Origin: Rhizobiales bacterium UBA3584
GTDB lineage: Bacteria; Pseudomonadota; Alphaproteobacteria; Rhizobiales; Devosiaceae
Direction: 5' to 3'
Assembly: GCA_002375765.1 (NCBI GenBank)
Contig: DFMV01000005.1
Span: 1 to 64,000 of the forward strand
Length of the DNA stretch: 64,000 nucleotides
Part shown: in pieces, positions 1 through 8,866 of the stretch
How positions within the stretch are numbered: position 1 is the first letter of the stretch
Layout of the letters: every line of letters begins with the position of its first letter
Position numbers and translations under genes: made by a program
Notes under the pieces: generated by a model
Told to the model about the DNA's origin: nothing
Databases searched by the model: none
Seen by the model: only the letters and a program-made list of their open reading frames with translations

Positions 1-623
1 GCCAGGTCCAGGCACAGGAAACACCACTTCAAGAGGCCGTCGAGCCGCTTGAAGACCACATTATTTCGCTCGAAGAGTCTCCGGACGGCGAAACCCATGA
101 GGTGGTCGGAGCGCATGGCGAAGAACACGTCACGGGCGTGTTTCCTCCGTTCGATGCGACGACATTTCCCTCACAGCTCTTGTGGCTGGCCATCACTTTT
201 GCCGCGCTCTATTTCGTCATGAAAAAGCTCGCGCTGCCCCGGATCGGCGAAATCCTCGAGGAACGCCGCGACCGTATCGAGGGCGATCTTGCCGAAGCCG
301 AACGGCTTCGCCAGAAGACGGACCAGGCAATTGCCTCTTATGAGGCAGCGCTGGCCGAAGCCCGCTCCAACGCCCACGGCATCGCCGAGGCGGCCCGTGC
401 CGAGAACAAGACCAAACTCGACGCTGCGCGTACCAAGGTGGAAACCAACCTCGCCAAGAAGGTTGCCTCTGCCGAAGAACGCATCGCCGCCACCAAGGCC
501 GAGGCAATGGGGCATGTCGACGAAATCGCTGCGGACACTGCACAGGCGGTCGTCGCCCAACTTATCGGCAAGGTGCCCGTCAAGGCCGCGCGCGATGCCG
601 TTGCCAAGGCCAGCAAGGAGTAG
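1..623 (+). CDS. atpF2: F0F1 ATP synthase subunit b' (5' end outside window)
   Basis: Peripheral-stalk subunit of the proton-translocating ATP synthase, linking membrane F0 to catalytic F1. The frame is open from the first bases of the window, so the true start lies upstream; a GTG at 102 is possible in frame but follows more coding-like sequence. It shows the family pattern: an acidic, His/Glu-rich N-terminal stretch, the conserved PPFD motif just before one transmembrane helix (LLWLAITFAALYFVM), then a long Ala/Glu/Lys coiled coil to the C-terminus. The directly following b subunit matches the alphaproteobacterial b'/b arrangement, in which F0 genes are separate from the F1 operon. atpB and atpE are expected upstream, outside the window. 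Confidence 0.95.
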   Translation, partial: QVQAQETPLQEAVEPLEDHIISLEESPDGETHEVVGAHGEEHVTGVFPPFDATTFPSQLLWLAITFAALYFVMKKLALPRIGEILEERRDRIEGDLAEAERLRQKTDQAIASYEAALAEARSNAHGIAEAARAENKTKLDAARTKVETNLAKKVASAEERIAATKAEAMGHVDEIAADTAQAVVAQLIGKVPVKAARDAVAKASKE

Positions 624-629
624 TCCGAC

Positions 630-1112
630 ATGGAACTCGATGCCACATTCTGGGCCTTTATAGCGCTGCTGATCTTTTTCGGGATCGTGATCTATTTCAA
701 GGTACCGGCCTTCGTCACCAAGGCACTCGACAGCCGCATCGCCAAGATCGAATCTGATCTCGACGAAGCCAAGCGTTTGCGTGAGGAAGCCCAGGCGCTG
801 CTCGCGGAATATGAGCGCAAGCGCAAGGCTGCCGAAAGCGAGGCTGAAGAGATCGTGGCCGCCGCGCAGGAAGAAGCCGAACGCATGACTGCCGAAGCTG
901 AAACAGCGCTCGAGGACATGGTCGCACGCCGTACCAAGGCCGTGGAAGACAAGATCGCCCAGGCAGAGGCCCAGGCTCTTGCAGATGTCCGCGCCCGTTC
1001 GGCCGATGTCGCCATTGAGGCTGCTCGCCTCATCCTTGCCGATCAGGTCAAAGATAGTGGTGGTGCGCTTGTCGATCAGTCGATCAAGGACGTAGCCAGC
1101 CGACTGAATTGA
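630..1112 (+). CDS. atpF: F0F1 ATP synthase subunit b
   Basis: Second peripheral-stalk subunit, 160 residues, forming a b/b' heterodimer. One N-terminal membrane helix (about residues 5-25) is followed by a continuous charged coiled coil (about 30-140). It starts 6 bases after the b' stop, and its ribosome binding site (AAGGAG) lies inside the end of b', implying translational coupling. A hairpin terminator follows, so this is the last gene of the F0 transcript. Confidence 0.96.
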   Translation: MELDATFWAFIALLIFFGIVIYFKVPAFVTKALDSRIAKIESDLDEAKRLREEAQALLAEYERKRKAAESEAEEIVAAAQEEAERMTAEAETALEDMVARRTKAVEDKIAQAEAQALADVRARSADVAIEAARLILADQVKDSGGALVDQSIKDVASRLN

Positions 1113-1134
1113 GCGGCCTTCACGCATTGAATTG

Positions 1135-1157
1135 CGGGCCCTGCGGGGCCCGTTTTT
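1135..1157 (+). terminator. Rho-independent terminator after atpF
   Basis: A 7-bp GC stem (CGGGCCC/GGGCCCG) with a 4-base loop is followed at once by five T residues, 22 bases after the atpF stop. It ends the F0 transcript before the RidA-family gene. Confidence 0.85.
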
Positions 1158-1181
1158 GTATCAGGATCCAGGAGTGTCCAA

Positions 1182-1532
1182 ATGACTATCGAACGCCTTC
1201 ATCCCGGCTCTCGCATGAGCCAGGCCGTCAAGCACGGCAATACGCTCTATCTGGCCGGTCAGGTGGCTAAGGACGAATTTGCCACCATCGAAACGCAGAC
1301 CGCCCAGGTGCTCGAGAAGATGGATGCCCTGCTGGCCGAGGCAGGAACGAGCAAATCCAAGGTGCTGTCAGTGCAGGTTCTGCTGACCAACATCGCCGAT
1401 TTTGCGGCCATGAATTCGGTCTATGACAAATGGATCGATCCAGCCAATCCGCCCGCCCGCGCCTGCTGGGAGGCCCGACTGGCTTCGCCCAATCTCCGGG
1501 TGGAAATCATCGCTGTCGCCGCGCTCGACTAA
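1182..1532 (+). CDS. RidA/YjgF-family protein
   Basis: Small 116-residue protein of the RidA (YER057c/UK114) superfamily, trimeric proteins that commonly hydrolyse reactive enamine/imine intermediates from PLP enzymes. It has the family length and fold signals: the N-terminal LYLAGQVA strand, the central VLLTNIADFAAMNSVYDKW region, and the conserved Arg in PPARACWEARL, which binds the carboxylate in characterised members. A good AGGAG site precedes the ATG. It is flanked by terminators on both sides, so it is probably monocistronic. The exact subfamily and substrate cannot be assigned from sequence alone. Confidence 0.88.
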   Translation: MTIERLHPGSRMSQAVKHGNTLYLAGQVAKDEFATIETQTAQVLEKMDALLAEAGTSKSKVLSVQVLLTNIADFAAMNSVYDKWIDPANPPARACWEARLASPNLRVEIIAVAALD

Positions 1533-1550
1533 GGCGGCCAGCGCCAAAAC

Positions 1551-1586
1551 AAAATGGCCTCGGAAACGTTTCCGAGGCCATTTTTT
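1551..1586. terminator. Bidirectional terminator between convergent genes
   Basis: A near-perfect inverted repeat with 15-bp arms beginning AAATGGCCTCGG and a 2-base centre, A-rich on the left and T-rich on the right. It lies between the RidA-family gene (plus) and the DUF2332 gene (minus), whose stop codon overlaps its right edge. It can terminate both. Confidence 0.85.
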
Positions 1587-2634
1587 ATGTCCAGTCGACC
1601 CAACGCCCGTGGTAGTCGGACAGACCGACGGTTTCCTTTTCCCCGCCCGGCCAGACCGTCTGCTTGAGCACGGCACCTGCGGCGTGCCCCTCGGCCTCCA
1701 TGTACATCCAGACCAGGGGCGTTTCTGCAGTCGCGTTTGCCCCTGCCTGCTCGAAGGCTTGGCTGATGCGATCCTTGGCAGCCTTGGACAGATATTGCCA
1801 GACGATGGTGTGGAAAAATACCCGAGCCACGCCCGGCTGCGGTGCTTCGGCGAGCTTGGCGACTACCCAGTCAGCGGCGTCGGCCCGCTCGACCTCGTAT
1901 GGTCGGGACGCGGCCGCTGAAAGTGCGGCTGAAACGCGGCCAATGCGATTATGTTGATCGGCCCAGATGTAGGCCAGCTGGCGCTCGACGCTTTCGGGCG
2001 CATGCGGATCAAGTGGATTGCGGTCGCAACCCTGCCGACTTGCGATCTCCAGCTCGACATCGAGCGAAGGAACATGGCCGCGCCATTCGCTCTCGATATT
2101 GACCAGCGCATTGCTGTCGCCCCATTCACGATCATCGCCAAGGGCATAGTGGTAGGTGTCAAAGGCCAGGTTCAGCCCTGCGCTGGCCCCGATCTCATAG
2201 AGTGCCAACGGCATTTTCAGCCTTTCGGCAAGCCGCAGGGCCATGCCAAGCAGGGCCGATGAGCGCATGACCTCATTGGTCTGGGGCGGGCTGTCGAGAA
2301 AATCATGCAGGAAATCGTCGTGCTTTTCGATTGCCGCCTCGATGGCCTCCCACAGTTGGTCGGGCTTGGCCTCCAGCGGCGGATAGAGCGAAGCAAGCTC
2401 ACGAGCATTGCCTGAGCGGACCAACGCATGAAGCGCTCCTGCGGCCCGCAGGGCGATGGCATCGGCCCGGGCCGAATCGGGCCAATTCAGTATCCGCGCG
2501 CCGAAGCGCGACGAATCAGTCAGCCGTTCGGCCAACAGGTCGCACACAATGGCGGTGAATGGGGAGCCCAGACTTCGGCAGGCCTCGGCTTGAAACCGGA
2601 AGGTCTCAAGCACGTGGGGGTTCATATTCGACAT
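1585..2634 (-). CDS. DUF2332 family protein
   Basis: A 349-residue cytoplasmic protein resembling the DUF2332 family, which has no firmly established function. Visible marks are the N-terminal FRFQAEACRSLGSPFTA segment, a central EIGASAGLNLAFDTYHY stretch that looks like a methyltransferase-type Gly-rich loop, and a C-terminal VFFHTIVWQYL strand. I chose the ATG at 2634 because GGAGGG lies just upstream; the frame stays open 26 codons further without a better site. It converges on the RidA-family gene. Confidence 0.82.
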   Translation of the reverse strand: MSNMNPHVLETFRFQAEACRSLGSPFTAIVCDLLAERLTDSSRFGARILNWPDSARADAIALRAAGALHALVRSGNARELASLYPPLEAKPDQLWEAIEAAIEKHDDFLHDFLDSPPQTNEVMRSSALLGMALRLAERLKMPLALYEIGASAGLNLAFDTYHYALGDDREWGDSNALVNIESEWRGHVPSLDVELEIASRQGCDRNPLDPHAPESVERQLAYIWADQHNRIGRVSAALSAAASRPYEVERADAADWVVAKLAEAPQPGVARVFFHTIVWQYLSKAAKDRISQAFEQAGANATAETPLVWMYMEAEGHAAGAVLKQTVWPGGEKETVGLSDYHGRWVDWT

Positions 2635-2698
2635 TGACGCCCTCCGACTAGTACCGTCGAAGTTTAAGGGGTTTGGCGTGCCGATCAAAGGTGTTTTT

Positions 2699-2723
2699 GC
2701 CTCCCCGCGCATGACGGGGAGGC
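2699..2723 (-). terminator. Strong hairpin after gcvPB
   Basis: A perfect 9-bp GC stem (GCCTCCCCG/CGGGGAGGC) with a 7-base loop begins 7 bases after the gcvPB stop. No U-tract follows on the minus strand, so it may be a non-canonical terminator or an mRNA 3'-end stabiliser. Confidence 0.5.
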
Positions 2724-2730
2724 GGGATAG

Positions 2731-4281
2731 TTATTGCGCGGCTTCAAGTGCGTCGTCTGGCGCGATCCATTTCAGGCGTGGCTGGCGGGCCGCACGGGTC
2801 TCATCGAGCCGGCGCAGGGGAGCGCGTGTCGGGGCGGATGTGAAGCGTTCCGCATTCCCCGAGCGCGCGTCCTCGGCCAGTTCGCGCATTGTCATAACGA
2901 ACGCATCGAGGGTCTGGAGCGACTCGCTTTCGGTGGGCTCAATAAGCATGGCGCCATGCACGACCAGCGGGAAATACATCGTCATGGGGTGAAACCCCTC
3001 ATCGATCATCGCCTTGGCAAAATCGAGAGTGGAAACGCCGGTGCCCTTTAGAAACTCATCATCAAACAGTGCCTCGTGCATGACCGGCTGCCCATTGAAG
3101 GGCGCAGAGAACAGATCTTCGAGCCGTGCCTTGAGATAGTTGGCATTGAGCACAGCATCACGCGCCGCCTGCGCCAGCCCGTCGGCGCCGTGGCTGAGCA
3201 TATAGGTCAGGGCGCGCACATACATGCCCATCTGGCCATGGAAGGCCGTCAGGCGTCCGAAGGCGCTGCCCTCGACGTGCTCGACAAGATCGATCCCTTC
3301 CCCATCCTTGCGCAGGAAGGGAACCGGCGCAAAGGGCGCGAGCGCTTCGGACAGGACAACCGGCCCGGCGCCCGGTCCACCGCCGCCGTGGGGCGTCGAA
3401 AATGTCTTATGCAGGTTGATATGCATGGCGTCGATGCCCAGATCGCCCGGACGCACCACGCCCATGATGGCGTTGAAATTGGCGCCGTCGCAGTAGAAAT
3501 AGGCTCCGGCCTCATGAACGGCCGCCGCAATCTCGATGATCTGGGATTCGAACAGGCCGCACGTGTTGGGATTGGTGAGCATGATAGCCGCGACATCGCC
3601 CGACAGCGCCGCCTTGACCGCCTCGACATCGACCGTGCCGTTGTCATTGGCATCAATGGATTTGACCGAATAGCCAAGGAATGCCGCTGTCGCCGGATTG
3701 GTGCCATGGGCGCTTTCGGGGACGAGCACGATCTTGCGGTGCCCCTGCCCTTTTGCCGCATGGGCCGCCTTGATGGCCATCATGCCGCACAACTCACCAT
3801 GCGCGCCGGCCTTGGGGGAAAGCGCAACGGCAGCGGTGTTGGTCAGTTCCATCAGCCAATGGCTAAGCTCTGCCATAACACCGAGCGCGCCCGATACCGT
3901 GGAGACCGGTTGCAGAGGGTGGATGTCGGCAAATCCGGGCAACCGGGCCATCTTCTCGTTCAGCCGGGGATTGTGCTTCATGGTGCACGAGCCGAGCGGA
4001 TACATCCCCGAATCGATGGAATAATTGCGGCGCGACAGACGCACATAATGGCGCATGGCTTCGGGTTCGGTAAGGCCGGGAAGATCCAGCTCGCTTTTAC
4101 GGCGCAGACCACCGAGACGGTCTTCGGGCACCTCGATATCGGGCAAGTCCACACCTGAGTGGTCGCGGTCGCCGATCTCGAACAGAAGCGGTTCGGCCGG
4201 GAGCAGAGCGGCAGGCCCTGAACCGAGAGAGCCGGTTGCGGCGCCTGGAGTGGTGGGGCGACCCTGTGTGTTCATGCTCAT
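2731..4281 (-). CDS. gcvPB: Glycine dehydrogenase (decarboxylating) subunit 2, P-protein beta
   Basis: C-terminal half of the split P-protein of the glycine cleavage system; with GcvPA it decarboxylates glycine and passes the aminomethyl group to lipoyl-GcvH. The PLP-binding lysine is visible in [14 protein letters not shown] near residue 290, with the preceding [13 protein letters not shown] and [16 protein letters not shown] motifs typical of the family. The start is the ATG at 4281, which overlaps the gcvPA stop in an ATGA quartet; 516 residues agrees with other split subunits. The open frame extends further upstream but only as an out-of-phase reading of gcvPA. Confidence 0.97.
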   Translation of the reverse strand: MSMNTQGRPTTPGAATGSLGSGPAALLPAEPLLFEIGDRDHSGVDLPDIEVPEDRLGGLRRKSELDLPGLTEPEAMRHYVRLSRRNYSIDSGMYPLGSCTMKHNPRLNEKMARLPGFADIHPLQPVSTVSGALGVMAELSHWLMELTNTAAVALSPKAGAHGELCGMMAIKAAHAAKGQGHRKIVLVPESAHGTNPATAAFLGYSVKSIDANDNGTVDVEAVKAALSGDVAAIMLTNPNTCGLFESQIIEIAAAVHEAGAYFYCDGANFNAIMGVVRPGDLGIDAMHINLHKTFSTPHGGGGPGAGPVVLSEALAPFAPVPFLRKDGEGIDLVEHVEGSAFGRLTAFHGQMGMYVRALTYMLSHGADGLAQAARDAVLNANYLKARLEDLFSAPFNGQPVMHEALFDDEFLKGTGVSTLDFAKAMIDEGFHPMTMYFPLVVHGAMLIEPTESESLQTLDAFVMTMRELAEDARSGNAERFTSAPTRAPLRRLDETRAARQPRLKWIAPDDALEAAQ

Positions 4282-5618
4282 GCGATTTCTCCCTTGAGCG
4301 CACCGACAAGCGCTGTGATATCGGCGTCGGTCGTCAATTCGGTTGCGGCCAGGATCAGAAGATTTTCGACATCGGGCTTGCCCGGTTCGAGGCGCGAAAC
4401 CGGCAGGCCGGCGAGAATGCCTTTGGCGGCCAGCGCTTCGACCACGGGTGCGGCGGGTGATGGGAGACGGACGGTCATTTCGTTGAAGAAGGTCTTGTTG
4501 AGCACAGCGATCCCCGCGCCCTGCAAAGCATCGGCCAGCGCAATGGCGCGCGAGTGATTGAGCTTTGCGAGCCGCGTCAGCCCTCGCTCGCCCAACAGCG
4601 AGAGATGGATGGTGAACGCCAGAGCGCACAGGCCAGAGTTGGTACAAATGTTGGAAGTCGCCTTTTCACGGCGAATATGCTGTTCGCGCGTCGAGAGCGT
4701 CAGGACGAACCCGCGCTCGCCGTTGGCATCTACGGTCTCCCCGCACAACCGACCCGGCATCTGGCGCACGAATTTTTCGCGGCAGGCCAGAAGTCCGACA
4801 TAGGGGCCACCAAAGGTCAATGGATTGCCCAGCGACTGCCCCTCTGCCACCACGATATCGGCGCCGAGCGCGCCCGGCGCCTCAAGCAGGCCCAGGGAGA
4901 TGATTTCGGTGACAACAACGATCAGCAATGCGCCCTTTTCATGGGCTGCTTCAGCCAGCGCCGAGACATTGCGAAGGTGGCCGTAAAAATCGGGGGTCTG
5001 GATGACGATGGCGGCGGTATCGTCATCAATGTGATCGACGATATCGCCCTGCCCTTCCGGCGAGGGCGCAAGGCATTCGAGCCCTTCTTCCCCCGAGAGG
5101 TAGGTTACAACCGTGTCGCGGTATTGCGGGTGCAGGCCGCCCGAGAGGAAGACCTTGTTCTTTTTCGTGATGCGCCGCGCCATCAGAACGGCCTCGGCCG
5201 TCGCCGTCGATCCGTCATACATCGAAGCGTTGGCCACATCCATGCCGGTCAGGTTTGCGACCTGGGTCTGGAACTCAAAGAGCATCTGGAGCGTGCCCTG
5301 CGAGATTTCCGGCTGGTATGGCGTGTAAGCGGTGAGCCATTCCGAGCGCTGAATCAGATGATCGACGGTGGCAGGAACGTGGTGGCGATAGGCGCCCGCG
5401 CCCACAAAGAACGGGCCGTCTCCTGCAGCGTGGTTGGCCCTTGCCAGCCCCCGCATATGGGCCTCAACCGCAAACTCGGGCTGATGGTCGGGCAGGTCCG
5501 GACTGAACGTGCCCAGAACCGATTTGGGTACCGCGGCAAACAGATCATCGATGGAAGACGCGCCGATCGTGGCCAGCATGTGCTGACGGTCGGCGGCAGA
5601 ATGGGGGAGATAGCGCAT
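4278..5618 (-). CDS. gcvPA: Glycine dehydrogenase (decarboxylating) subunit 1, P-protein alpha
   Basis: N-terminal half of the split glycine decarboxylase, 446 residues. It opens with [15 protein letters not shown], the usual start of this subunit, followed by the [13 protein letters not shown] segment and the [17 protein letters not shown] motif. Split P-protein is common in many bacteria, whereas E. coli has one fused chain. A CGGAG site precedes the ATG. It lies 27 bases after gcvH and overlaps gcvPB by 4 bases, so the two P subunits are probably made in equal amounts. Confidence 0.97.
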   Translation of the reverse strand: MRYLPHSAADRQHMLATIGASSIDDLFAAVPKSVLGTFSPDLPDHQPEFAVEAHMRGLARANHAAGDGPFFVGAGAYRHHVPATVDHLIQRSEWLTAYTPYQPEISQGTLQMLFEFQTQVANLTGMDVANASMYDGSTATAEAVLMARRITKKNKVFLSGGLHPQYRDTVVTYLSGEEGLECLAPSPEGQGDIVDHIDDDTAAIVIQTPDFYGHLRNVSALAEAAHEKGALLIVVVTEIISLGLLEAPGALGADIVVAEGQSLGNPLTFGGPYVGLLACREKFVRQMPGRLCGETVDANGERGFVLTLSTREQHIRREKATSNICTNSGLCALAFTIHLSLLGERGLTRLAKLNHSRAIALADALQGAGIAVLNKTFFNEMTVRLPSPAAPVVEALAAKGILAGLPVSRLEPGKPDVENLLILAATELTTDADITALVGALKGEIA

Positions 5619-5645
5619 CGCGGCTCCGGTTCAGATCGATAAGGG

Positions 5646-6011
5646 TCAGGCCGTATGATCGGCGTAGGCGGCTTCGTCCATGAGGCCCTCGAGTTCGGCC
5701 TCATCGGACAATTCGAGCTTGAAGATCCAGCCGCCGGCGGCCGGGTCGGAATTGATGAGACCGGGTTCGTCGGACAGTGCGTCGTTGATTTCCGTCACGG
5801 TTCCGGAAACTGGGGCGTAGATTTCCGAAGCGGCCTTTACCGATTCAACGACGGCGACTTCCTCGCCCTTCTTGAAACTGGCGCCGACTGCGGGCAATTC
5901 GACGAACACGATGTCGCCGAGCTGTTCCTGGGCGAAGCTGGAAATACCGACCGTGCCGATCTTGCCTTCGGTGCGGACATATTCGTGGTCGGTGGTGTAA
6001 CGGGTGGTCAT
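5646..6011 (-). CDS. gcvH: Glycine cleavage system H protein
   Basis: Lipoyl carrier protein of the glycine cleavage system, 121 residues. Lys59 in the ESVKAASE context is the lipoylation site, within the expected biotinyl/lipoyl fold ([20 protein letters not shown]). It shuttles the aminomethyl group from P-protein to T-protein. A strong GAGGGGA site precedes the ATG. It is the second gene of the riboswitch-led operon gcvT-gcvH-gcvPA-gcvPB. Confidence 0.98.
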   Translation of the reverse strand: MTTRYTTDHEYVRTEGKIGTVGISSFAQEQLGDIVFVELPAVGASFKKGEEVAVVESVKAASEIYAPVSGTVTEINDALSDEPGLINSDPAAGGWIFKLELSDEAELEGLMDEAAYADHTA

Positions 6012-6029
6012 GGTGAGGTCCCCTCTGGA

Positions 6030-7175
6030 TCAGGCCGGTTTGCGGTAATAGCGCTGTGGAACGAAAGGCATCTTTGCAATGGTGCCGGAAATTGGCTTGC
6101 CGCGCACCATGGCGGTTACGGGCGCACCTTCTTTGGCGATGTCGGCTGGCACATACCCCATGGCGATGGACGCCTGCGCCGTTGGGGCAAAAGTGCCCGA
6201 GGTGATCCGACCGATGACCGTGCCGCCGGCGTCGACCAGTTCAGCGCCCTCGCGAACGGGCTGGCGGCCCTCAAAGCGGATCCCCACGCGCTTCTCTCGA
6301 GCGCCGTTGGCCAAACGCGCAAGGACGGCATCGGAGCCGGTAAAGCCGCCCTCGGTGCGGCGGCGTTTTCCGATGGCAAACAGCAGGCTGGCGGAAACCG
6401 GATCGACCGTGTCGGTCATGTCGTGGCCGTAGAGACAGAGCCCGGCTTCAAGCCGCAGGCTGTCGCGCGCGCCAAGTCCGGCCGGCTCAACCAGCGGGTC
6501 GGCCATCAGAAGATCGAACAACGCGGGCGCGTCCTCATTGGCAACTGAAAGCTCAAATCCGTCTTCGCCGGTGTAGCCCGAACGCGAGACGTTGACCGCG
6601 ATGTCGCCAATGAGTGTGGGACCGGCCTGCATGAACCCCAGCGTTTCGGTGATTCCGGAGTGTATGGCGAGCACTTCTGCTGCGCGCGGTCCTTGCAGCG
6701 CGATGAGCGAAACATCGTCACGCAAGTCAAATGCCACGTCCGCAGGCGCCTTGGCGCGGATAAAATCGAGATCGTGATGCTTGCGGGCAGCGTTGACCAC
6801 CATGTACATCACCCCGCCGGGCTCCTGGCCTTCAGCGGGCCGGGTGATGATAAGGTCGTCCTCGATGCCACCCTCTTCGTTGAGCAGCACTGTATAGCGC
6901 ATCTGGCCGGGCGCCAGGGATCTCAGATCGGCGGGCGTCAGAGCCTCAAGGGCCGCGATTGTCGTGTCGTGATCGGGCCCGGTTATGACCACTTGCCCCA
7001 TATGCGAGACATCGAAAAGGCTCGCCGCTTCCCGTGTATGATTGTGCTCGGCCACGATGCCGGCATACTGGACGGGCAGCGCATAGCCGCCAAATTCGAC
7101 CATCCTGCCGCCGGCGGCAATGTGCCGGTCGTAAAGCGCCGTTTTGAGTAGGTCGGTCTGGGCCCCTGCGGCCAT
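6030..7175 (-). CDS. gcvT: Glycine cleavage system aminomethyltransferase (T protein)
   Basis: Transfers the methylene carbon from aminomethyl-lipoyl-GcvH to tetrahydrofolate, releasing ammonia. The 381-residue protein has the family N-terminus (LYDRHIAAGGRMVEFGGYALPVQY), the SLFDVSHMGQV motif, the RSGYTGEDGFEL motif, and the C-terminal barrel domain. I chose the ATG at 7175, preceded by GGAGAG; the frame is open 13 codons further. First gene of its operon, directly downstream of two glycine aptamers, so expression should respond to glycine. Confidence 0.97.
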   Translation of the reverse strand: MAAGAQTDLLKTALYDRHIAAGGRMVEFGGYALPVQYAGIVAEHNHTREAASLFDVSHMGQVVITGPDHDTTIAALEALTPADLRSLAPGQMRYTVLLNEEGGIEDDLIITRPAEGQEPGGVMYMVVNAARKHHDLDFIRAKAPADVAFDLRDDVSLIALQGPRAAEVLAIHSGITETLGFMQAGPTLIGDIAVNVSRSGYTGEDGFELSVANEDAPALFDLLMADPLVEPAGLGARDSLRLEAGLCLYGHDMTDTVDPVSASLLFAIGKRRRTEGGFTGSDAVLARLANGAREKRVGIRFEGRQPVREGAELVDAGGTVIGRITSGTFAPTAQASIAMGYVPADIAKEGAPVTAMVRGKPISGTIAKMPFVPQRYYRKPA

Positions 7176-7246
7176 ATCGGTCTCTCCGGTTACGCGATGG
7201 ACGGCACCACACAACGACGCATTGGGAAATGCATCGTAACGTAGTG

Positions 7247-7350
7247 CCCCCTCTGTCGGTCAACCTGAGAGATTTCCCGGGCGGCTTGCTTGCCACAAGA
7301 CCCGGCTACACCCGTCGGTGGGAAGCTTGTGCTTCCGCTTTCCAGAGTTT
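7247..7350 (-). promoter_or_regulatory. Glycine riboswitch, aptamer 2 (gcvT-proximal)
   Basis: On the minus strand this holds the type-II aptamer signature: a 5' P1 strand ACTCTGG, a CACCGACGGGTGTAGCC module, then AATCTCTCAGGT and the closing GACAGAGGGG strand, with CUCUG pairing to CAGAG. It ends about 70 bases before the gcvT ATG. Glycine riboswitches upstream of gcvT usually turn the operon on when glycine is abundant. I see no clear terminator stem between aptamer and start codon, so the readout may be at translation initiation (inference). Confidence 0.88.
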
Positions 7351-7446
7351 TGGTCCGAACCCAGTCTGCATGACGCAGTTTGTGTCCTACCTCTTTCGCC
7401 TGGTCGCCTTGCGCCGAGGCGGTATTGCCTCATTGCAGGTTTCCAG
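7351..7446 (-). other. Structured linker between the two glycine aptamers
   Basis: About 96 bases separate the aptamers, where tandem glycine riboswitches normally have a linker near 10 bases. The segment is not featureless: an outer stem GCCTGG/CCAGGC (7443-7448 with 7398-7403) encloses a GAGGC/GCCTC hairpin (7416-7431), and further small hairpins CTGC-GCAG and GGT-TCGG-ACC follow. No start codon with a ribosome binding site is evident. Its role is unknown. Confidence 0.6.
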
Positions 7447-7530
7447 GCTCAGCGGTCCCTTGTGCCTGAGAGTTTCCGGGGCGGTTGCTCCTTCGGCGTC
7501 CCGGCGCAATGGCCAGGATCTCTCCCGCTG
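7447..7530 (-). promoter_or_regulatory. Glycine riboswitch, aptamer 1 (promoter-proximal)
   Basis: The minus strand shows a complete type-I aptamer: P1 strand AGCGGGAGAGAT, the conserved GCCGAAGGAGCAA element, CTCTCAGGCACAAGGGACCGCT, and closure of P1 (AGCGG with CCGCT). It stands about 270 bases upstream of the gcvT ATG. A promoter should lie to its right; a TTGACG hexamer occurs at 7562-7567 on the minus strand, but I see no good -10 partner. Confidence 0.92.
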
Positions 7531-7654
7531 ATGGCCGGACCATGGAAGAAAGTGCCGGTCCCGTCAATCTGCTTGTTCTTGTTTATCGCGTTTCGTTTGC
7601 ACGGCCCCGCGGGCCCGAACCAGAAAAAGTGGCATCCAATTTGCTGGCATCGCT

Positions 7655-8215
7655 CTAGTTGTCAAAGCCCACGAAAATGGTGATCTGCTCGCCGCCCACA
7701 TAGGGGATCGCAACGTTTTCCACCGTCTGGCTGAATTCATTGGCGCTTGAAGGGCTGGCCGCGACGGGAACGTCATAGCGCTGGGAGAAGACTGCAAGCC
7801 CGTCACGCTGCACTGCAAAGCGCAGCGGCATGGTGATATTGCCCTCGCCGCCCGACGGGCCGATGATGACCCGTCCAACAGCGCCCATCTGTACTGTTAT
7901 GACGCCGTTTGAGACCACGCAATTGCGCGAAACGCGATCAAGCACGCCCTGATAGCGCAGGGCGCTGGGGTCAGAGGTGCGATTGCCAGCATAAGAGCGA
8001 TAAAATTCCGCGCCTTCGCGAATACGGATCGGCGGGCATTCGGTGGCAATGGCCGGCATGGCTCCGCTGGCCGCCTGGGCAACCTGGGTCTGGCTCGCGT
8101 TGAGATTGGCATAACTCGCGTCGTCGCTGCCGCCGAACATAGAGCCCATCGAACATCCCGCCAGAAGCCCGGCAAGTGCCGCAACCGCCGTAATACGCAA
8201 CACCGAACCCAACAT
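7655..8215 (-). CDS. Putative lipoprotein, unknown function
   Basis: A 186-residue protein with a clear lipoprotein signal: a hydrophobic N-terminus ending in the lipobox LLAGC (Cys21 acylated), then a low-complexity Ser/Gly/Ala linker. The mature domain is beta-rich, contains two Cys (ECPPI and NCVVS), and carries conserved-looking segments such as VITVQMGAVGRVIIGP. I recognise no characterised family. The ATG at 8215 follows a GGA-rich ribosome binding site; an upstream in-frame start would spoil the signal peptide. Probably inner- or outer-membrane anchored, facing the periplasm. It lies 16 bases downstream of the peroxiredoxin gene on the same strand. Confidence 0.75.
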   Translation of the reverse strand: MLGSVLRITAVAALAGLLAGCSMGSMFGGSDDASYANLNASQTQVAQAASGAMPAIATECPPIRIREGAEFYRSYAGNRTSDPSALRYQGVLDRVSRNCVVSNGVITVQMGAVGRVIIGPSGGEGNITMPLRFAVQRDGLAVFSQRYDVPVAASPSSANEFSQTVENVAIPYVGGEQITIFVGFDN

Positions 8216-8231
8216 GGTTCCTATCCTTCCA

Positions 8232-8723
8232 TTAAGCCCTGAGTGCTTCGAGCATCGCAGGCGCACCTGAGTTGGTGACCACGCCCGGCGCTCCCTCGAT
8301 ATTGACGATCTCGGCCACCCCGTTGCGAACCAGCATCGAGGAGCGGATGAATCGGATGCCGAGCCCGCCTCCCGTCATGTCGCGCTCCAGCCCCAGTGCA
8401 TTTGCCAACTTCCCCAGACCATCGGCGATAAATTCGATCTTGCCAAGGGCCCCGGTCGCCTCGGCCCATGCTTTGACCACATGATGATCGTTGACCGTAC
8501 CGCAGATGATCGTGTCGACGCCAGCGGCTTTGAGCTGATCGGCGGCGGCCAGATAGCCAGGGAGGTGGTTGAGATGGCAGGTGGGCGTGAAGGCCCCCGG
8601 AACCGTAAAGAAAACCACAGTGCCCCTGCCCAGGATATCGGCGCTGGTCGCGTCCTCGATGCCGCGTTCGGTCACGTATTTTACGGGCACCGAAGCGATG
8701 GACTGGCCGGGCTGAATGGTCAT
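8232..8723 (-). CDS. Peroxiredoxin, Prx5 (AhpE/redoxin) type
   Basis: Thiol peroxidase of about 163 residues that reduces hydrogen or alkyl peroxides. The peroxidatic Cys49 lies in the signature PGAFTPTCH (PxxxTxxC); a second Cys occurs in IICGTVND and may or may not resolve the sulfenate. The C-terminal RSSMLVRNGVAEIVNIE strand matches the Prx5 group. The ATG at 8723 has AGGA at proper spacing, unlike the in-frame ATG four codons upstream. It is read together with the downstream lipoprotein gene. Confidence 0.93.
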   Translation of the reverse strand: MTIQPGQSIASVPVKYVTERGIEDATSADILGRGTVVFFTVPGAFTPTCHLNHLPGYLAAADQLKAAGVDTIICGTVNDHHVVKAWAEATGALGKIEFIADGLGKLANALGLERDMTGGGLGIRFIRSSMLVRNGVAEIVNIEGAPGVVTNSGAPAMLEALRA

Positions 8724-8866
8724 GGAGATCCTCATACTATGAAACGGCAGACACTGGATGAATGCGGCATGACAAAGGTTGGCCGCTCCCGTCCATGCAA
8801 ATTTGAGTCGGATTTCTCATAGGAGAATTCTCGGGCCGCGTCGAGATTGACGGAGGCCTTTGCCGT

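Noticed and set aside
3076..4158. 360-codon open frame antisense to gcvPB
   Set aside because: It is the complement of a well-conserved gene; its translation has no recognisable motif and a composition expected from a high-GC mirror frame.
4554..5642. 362-codon open frame antisense to gcvPA
   Set aside because: Lies opposite a conserved gene with clear family motifs; no ribosome binding site and no domain.
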